From NCBI GenBank assembly GCA_020636955.1, contig JACJWY010000002.1, positions 62,001 to 126,000 of the forward strand: a stretch of 64,000 bases of DNA, read 5' to 3'. The DNA comes from Thermoleophilales bacterium. Its GTDB lineage: Bacteria > Actinomycetota > Thermoleophilia > Solirubrobacterales > 70-9. The translations under genes were made by a program, and so were the position numbers. The notes under the pieces are model-generated. The model was not told the origin of the DNA. It saw nothing but the letters and a program-made list of their open reading frames with translations, and did not search any database. This document shows, piece by piece, positions 61,340 through 64,000 of the stretch (position 1 is its first letter; each line of letters begins with the position of its first letter).

Positions 61340-61710
61340 TCCAGTGCCCCCTTCCGCCAGACGTAGATCAGGGCGACGAAGAGCAGCGCCACGAAGAGCA
61401 CCACTTCCGCCAGAACGAAAACCGAGTCGGTCGACTTGAGGATGGCCCCGACCGGATAGAGGAAGACGACTTCAATGTCGAACAGGATGAAGAGCATCGC
61501 CACCAGGTAGAAGCTCACCCCGAAGCGGAATGTCTTCGAAATTTCGGAAGGCAGACCGCATTCGTAGGGATCCATCTGGCGGATCGCGGCGCTGGACTCG
61601 TCGCCCTTCAGTCGCTTTGGCCCCAGCACGAGATTCAGGGTCGCGAAGGCACCGCCGACGAGGATGCCGAGGGCTGCGAAGACGAGAACTGGGAGGTACT
61701 GATGGAGCAT
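61330..61710 (-). CDS. nuoA: NADH-quinone oxidoreductase subunit A
   Basis: The protein has 126 residues with three helices. Signature YECGLPS and FRFGVSFYLVAMLFILFDIEVVFLYPVG lies in and after the long loop, as in all NuoA. It is the first gene of nuoA-N; the ATG 61710 is followed by 13 further nuo genes on the minus strand. No strong promoter with correct spacing was resolved upstream. Confidence 0.97.
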   Translation of the reverse strand: MLHQYLPVLVFAALGILVGGAFATLNLVLGPKRLKGDESSAAIRQMDPYECGLPSEISKTFRFGVSFYLVAMLFILFDIEVVFLYPVGAILKSTDSVFVLAEVVLFVALLFVALIYVWRKGALDWR

Positions 61711-61784
61711 GGCTGGGAGCTGGGTGGTTGGCGCGTCCGGGAACTAAGGTGTCCCCTGACTATGGGTTATACACCTCAGCGGCC

Positions 61785-61802
61785 CGACTTTGTATCAAGT
61801 CG
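61785..61802. promoter_or_regulatory. Palindrome between nuoA and divergent membrane gene
   Basis: CGACTT-TGTATC-AAGTCG, a perfect 6-base dyad with 6-base spacer, lies 74 bases upstream of nuoA and 60 bases upstream of the divergent gene. Candidate operator. Confidence 0.4.
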
Positions 61803-61862
61803 TTACATAGTGATTTTTCGCATAAAAAAGCGGAAACCCGACTACTTCAGGCGGGATTAGCC

Positions 61863-62342
61863 TTGTCCTTCGCCTACACCGCGCTGGGCCTCGCCGTGAT
61901 CGCCCTGAACCTCGTCGCGACCCTGGTCGGGGCCCTCGCCTGGCGGAGGAACAGGCCTTCGGTGAGCTTCTGGTATCTGCTGCGGGCCGCCCAGATCGCC
62001 ACCGGGATCTTCGTCCTGCTGGCCTGCGTTGTCTACGCCGCCGGCCATCGGGCAAGCGATGAACTCCACTACCTCTATGTGTTCCTGCCGGTCGCAGTCT
62101 CCTTCATGGCCGAGTTGATGCGTGGCGCCTCGGCCAGCCAGGAACTGGGAGAGCGGCTCAGCCCGACCGAACCGAAGACCAACCAGGAACTCGGCGAGCT
62201 TTTCGCGGAACTCGAACCGGACAGGCAGGAAACGATCGGCCTGGCCATCATCCGCCGCGAGACCGCGGTCATGACCATCGCCTGCTTCGTGATCGCCTTC
62301 CTCTTCTGGCGGGCGCTGGAAACCACCGCCGGAATGTTCTGA
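61863..62342 (+). CDS. Four-helix membrane protein of unknown function
   Basis: The TTG 61863 start (GGCGGGA 7 bases ahead) gives 159 residues; the frame is open further upstream, but that part overlaps nuoA and lacks character. Helices: YTALGLAVIALNLVATLVGALAW, LLRAAQIATGIFVLLACVVYAAG, HYLYVFLPVAVSFMAELM and VMTIACFVIAFLFWRALE. A charged loop (SPTEPKTNQELGELFAELEPDRQE) separates the last two. No family recognised. Divergent from nuoA, so it may share regulation with complex I. Confidence 0.7.
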   Translation: MSFAYTALGLAVIALNLVATLVGALAWRRNRPSVSFWYLLRAAQIATGIFVLLACVVYAAGHRASDELHYLYVFLPVAVSFMAELMRGASASQELGERLSPTEPKTNQELGELFAELEPDRQETIGLAIIRRETAVMTIACFVIAFLFWRALETTAGMF

Positions 62343-62368
62343 ACCGGTTCAATCCGGAAAGATGAAAG

Positions 62369-63286
62369 TCAGTCCGGCAGGGTGAGCTGACCGCTCATCA
62401 CGATCTGGACATGACCCGTAACCCGGGGCCGGCCGGAGTCCATGCGGGCCTCGATCAGGCTGGGACGGCCCATCTCCACCCCCTGACGGATATCGACCCG
62501 GTCGACGTCGAGGATGTCCTGGAGATAGGCGACGAGCGGGCCGGCCGCCGAACCCGTGGCAGGGTCCTCGAAATCACCCAGGTCGAGCGCAAAGCAACGG
62601 GACCGGACCGAACGGGACGGGACATCGAAGACGAACGGGTAGAGGTTCAGGGTCACGTCCAGCCCCAGCGCGGCCAGGCCTTTGGCGTTTCCGCGACAGG
62701 CGGCGAGCGCGTCCAGATCCCTCATCGGAACGAGCAGGGCCGGCAGGCCGGTCGAAACCAGCTGTGAGGTGTATCTGCGGTCGATCAGCTCCGGATCGAC
62801 GCCGAGGGCCAGGGCCACCCTTTCGGGCGCAAAGACCTCCCCGAAGGTGGCCGGTTCCTGCAGCACCGATGCGCTCCAGACCGACCCGGAGCCGGCCGGT
62901 ACCGGTACCCCTTCGCCGAGCCGCTCAACATCGACTTTCTGCAGCCCGACGCCGGTCTCCTGGGTGAACGACTGCTCCCGGATCTCCCCTCGCGAGGCCA
63001 CCGCCACTGCGGTTCCCAGCGAGGGATGGCCGGCGAAGGGAATCTCTTCGGCAATCGTCCAGATGCGGTTGCGGTAATCGGCCCCGGCGGCAGCCGCCTC
63101 CGGAGTGGCGGTCTGGACGAAGGTGGTCTCGGAAAGGCCGGCCTCCCGCGCAAAGGAGAGCATGGTCTCGTCGGCCACCGGATCGGCGTCGAGGACCACA
63201 GCCAGGCCGTTGCCGGCCAACGGGGATTCCGCGAAGACATCCAGCCAGAAGAACGGGTGGGTGGCCAATTCAGTTGCCCTCGGCAT
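62369..63286 (-). CDS. PhzF-family isomerase
   Basis: The protein has 305 residues. The catalytic Glu lies in REAGLSETTFV; the second half has FPFAGHPSLGTAVA-like (EEIPFAGHPSLGTA) and DPATGSAAGPLVAYL, the classic PhzF signatures of a diaminopimelate-epimerase-like fold. PhzF enzymes isomerise a dihydro-hydroxyanthranilate, but most homologues outside phenazine loci have other, unknown small-molecule roles. It overlaps the flavin reductase gene by 17 bases on the same strand. Confidence 0.92.
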   Translation of the reverse strand: MPRATELATHPFFWLDVFAESPLAGNGLAVVLDADPVADETMLSFAREAGLSETTFVQTATPEAAAAGADYRNRIWTIAEEIPFAGHPSLGTAVAVASRGEIREQSFTQETGVGLQKVDVERLGEGVPVPAGSGSVWSASVLQEPATFGEVFAPERVALALGVDPELIDRRYTSQLVSTGLPALLVPMRDLDALAACRGNAKGLAALGLDVTLNLYPFVFDVPSRSVRSRCFALDLGDFEDPATGSAAGPLVAYLQDILDVDRVDIRQGVEMGRPSLIEARMDSGRPRVTGHVQIVMSGQLTLPD

Positions 63287-63764
63287 CGAGCCGGCGGAAG
63301 AGACCGCCGTGATAGATCAGCGGCTCCCCCGGTTCATCTTCCGCCTCGACTTCAAGTACCTCGCCGGTGACGATCACATGATCTCCACCCGGAATCACCT
63401 CGGCGAGCTCACAGACAACCCGGGCCAGACTCCCCTCGATTATCGGCACGCCCATCCTGTCCCGCCAGGCGACCGAAGCCCACTTCTCGTCCTGCGCCGA
63501 CTTGGTCGCGAAAAGCTCCGCCGCCGCCCGCTGGGACTCGCCGAGAACCGAAATCCCGAACCGCCCCGCCTCCCGGACGGCTTCGAGCGAACGTGACTCA
63601 AGGTCGAGACAGACCAGCATCATCATCGGCTCCAGTGAAAGCGAGCAAACCGCGGAGGCGGTCGCCCCGGCCGGTCCCGAAGCCTGAAACGCGGAGACAA
63701 CGGTGACCCCGGTCGGCAACAAACCAACCGTCTGTCGGAACTCGTTTCGGTCCGGGGCAGCCAT
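63270..63764 (-). CDS. Flavin reductase-like FMN-binding protein
   Basis: The protein has 164 residues. Motifs RQTVGLLPTGVTVVSAF, GATASAVCSLSLEPMMMLVCLDLESRSLEAV and GDHVIVTGEVLEVE place it in the flavin reductase (HpaC/DIM6-NTAB) family, which uses NAD(P)H to reduce free FMN or FAD for a two-component monooxygenase. No monooxygenase partner is seen in the window. It is translationally coupled to the phzF-like gene. Confidence 0.92.
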   Translation of the reverse strand: MAAPDRNEFRQTVGLLPTGVTVVSAFQASGPAGATASAVCSLSLEPMMMLVCLDLESRSLEAVREAGRFGISVLGESQRAAAELFATKSAQDEKWASVAWRDRMGVPIIEGSLARVVCELAEVIPGGDHVIVTGEVLEVEAEDEPGEPLIYHGGLFRRLDAEGN

Positions 63765-63796
63765 CCTTTGGCCGCAGACAATATGATGCGCTCGCT

Positions 63797-64000
63797 GTGC
63801 GTGTCATCGCCATCACAACACTTGCCGTCGCCGCCGCCTTCGGCCTGTCCGCATGCGGATTCGGTGAGGAGGGGATCACCGTTTCGAAGGATTCCCCCGA
63901 CTACGAGGGAGCCCAGCTCTTCGCCGCCAACTGCGCCGGCTGCCACACGCTGACTCCGGCCGGGGCGCTCGGCACGGGTAACCGGGGCACCCGCACACAG
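63797..64000 (+). CDS. Lipoprotein c-type cytochrome (3' end outside window)
   Basis: GTG 63797 opens a 68-residue N-terminal fragment that runs to the window edge. A signal peptide ends in a lipobox (LSAC), followed by the haem motif CAGCH (in AANCAGCHTL). A TATGAT box at 63782-63787 lies 9 bases before the GTG, so the message would be almost leaderless. It resembles the cytochrome at 39.6 kb. The Met ligand would lie outside the window. Confidence 0.88.
   Translation, partial: MRVIAITTLAVAAAFGLSACGFGEEGITVSKDSPDYEGAQLFAANCAGCHTLTPAGALGTGNRGTRTQ

Noticed and set aside
61766..61798. TATAAC and TTGATA as a nuoA promoter
   Set aside because: The spacer is 21 bases, too long for a standard promoter; left unassigned.

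Overview
The window is GC-rich chromosomal DNA of an actinobacterium. An archaeal/topo III-like topoisomerase I, a 14-subunit Nuo operon, class II ribonucleotide reductase with NrdR, a double-domain ThyX and several leaderless promoters fit a deep-branching lineage such as Thermoleophilia/Solirubrobacterales; that placement is inference, since there is no rRNA here. Genes are tightly packed with many ATGA, GTGA, TTGA and TGATG overlaps. No gap without a gene exceeds 300 bases. No prophage, insertion sequence or CRISPR array was seen.

Layout. 1-8.5 kb: end of a histidine kinase, a GT2-GtrA glycosyltransferase, a Tat-exported intradiol dioxygenase, a TMEM175-like channel, tRNA-Thr(CGT), a lipoprotein, an arylsulfotransferase-like protein, PPK2, a VapBC pair and an HxlR regulator. 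8.4-18.7 kb: Lon, a processive glycosyltransferase with UDP-GlcNAc 2-epimerase, a P450, a two-component system, and a GT2/DUF2304 pair. 18.8-25.7 kb: topA-tmk-holB, then an epimerase, precorrin-2 dehydrogenase and RsgA. 25.7-29.8 kb: a DUF1254/DUF1214 protein, a second VapBC, an alpha/beta hydrolase, and a hemolysin III protein with an 11-residue repeat head. 29.9-36 kb: nrdR-nrdJ, then a TetR/MFS pair with shared operator-like sites. 36-46.3 kb: a nitrilase-like protein and DUF1989 protein, a copper/cytochrome lipoprotein cluster (Sco1, PCuAC, cupredoxin, cytochrome c), an ECF sigma-Ogt pair, HAD phosphatase, GH114 protein, ThyX, VOC and AEC proteins. 46.4-61.7 kb: nuoA-N on the minus strand. 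61.8-64 kb: a membrane protein, PhzF, flavin reductase, and the start of a lipoprotein cytochrome c.

The most unusual signal is a family of hairpin elements inside nuo coding sequence. Three copies (nuoF, nuoG, nuoC) share a 29-base core that is identical apart from orientation. The core is flanked by 21-base arms whose sequence differs between copies while staying self-complementary within each copy. Two more divergent copies lie in nuoC and across the stop codon of the DUF2304 gene. The nuo copies are read through in frame and add Gly/Pro/Thr-rich segments to NuoC, NuoF and NuoG. They resemble in concept the protein-inserted palindromic elements of Rickettsia, but with a different sequence.

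Functionally the window joins respiration (complex I, copper delivery, cytochromes), nucleotide and DNA metabolism (NrdJ/NrdR, ThyX, Tmk, HolB, TopA, Ogt), envelope glycan synthesis, and two toxin-antitoxin loci. Regulatory sites readable from the sequence include an NrdR box, TetR/MFS dyads, and operator repeats in front of both toxin-antitoxin operons.
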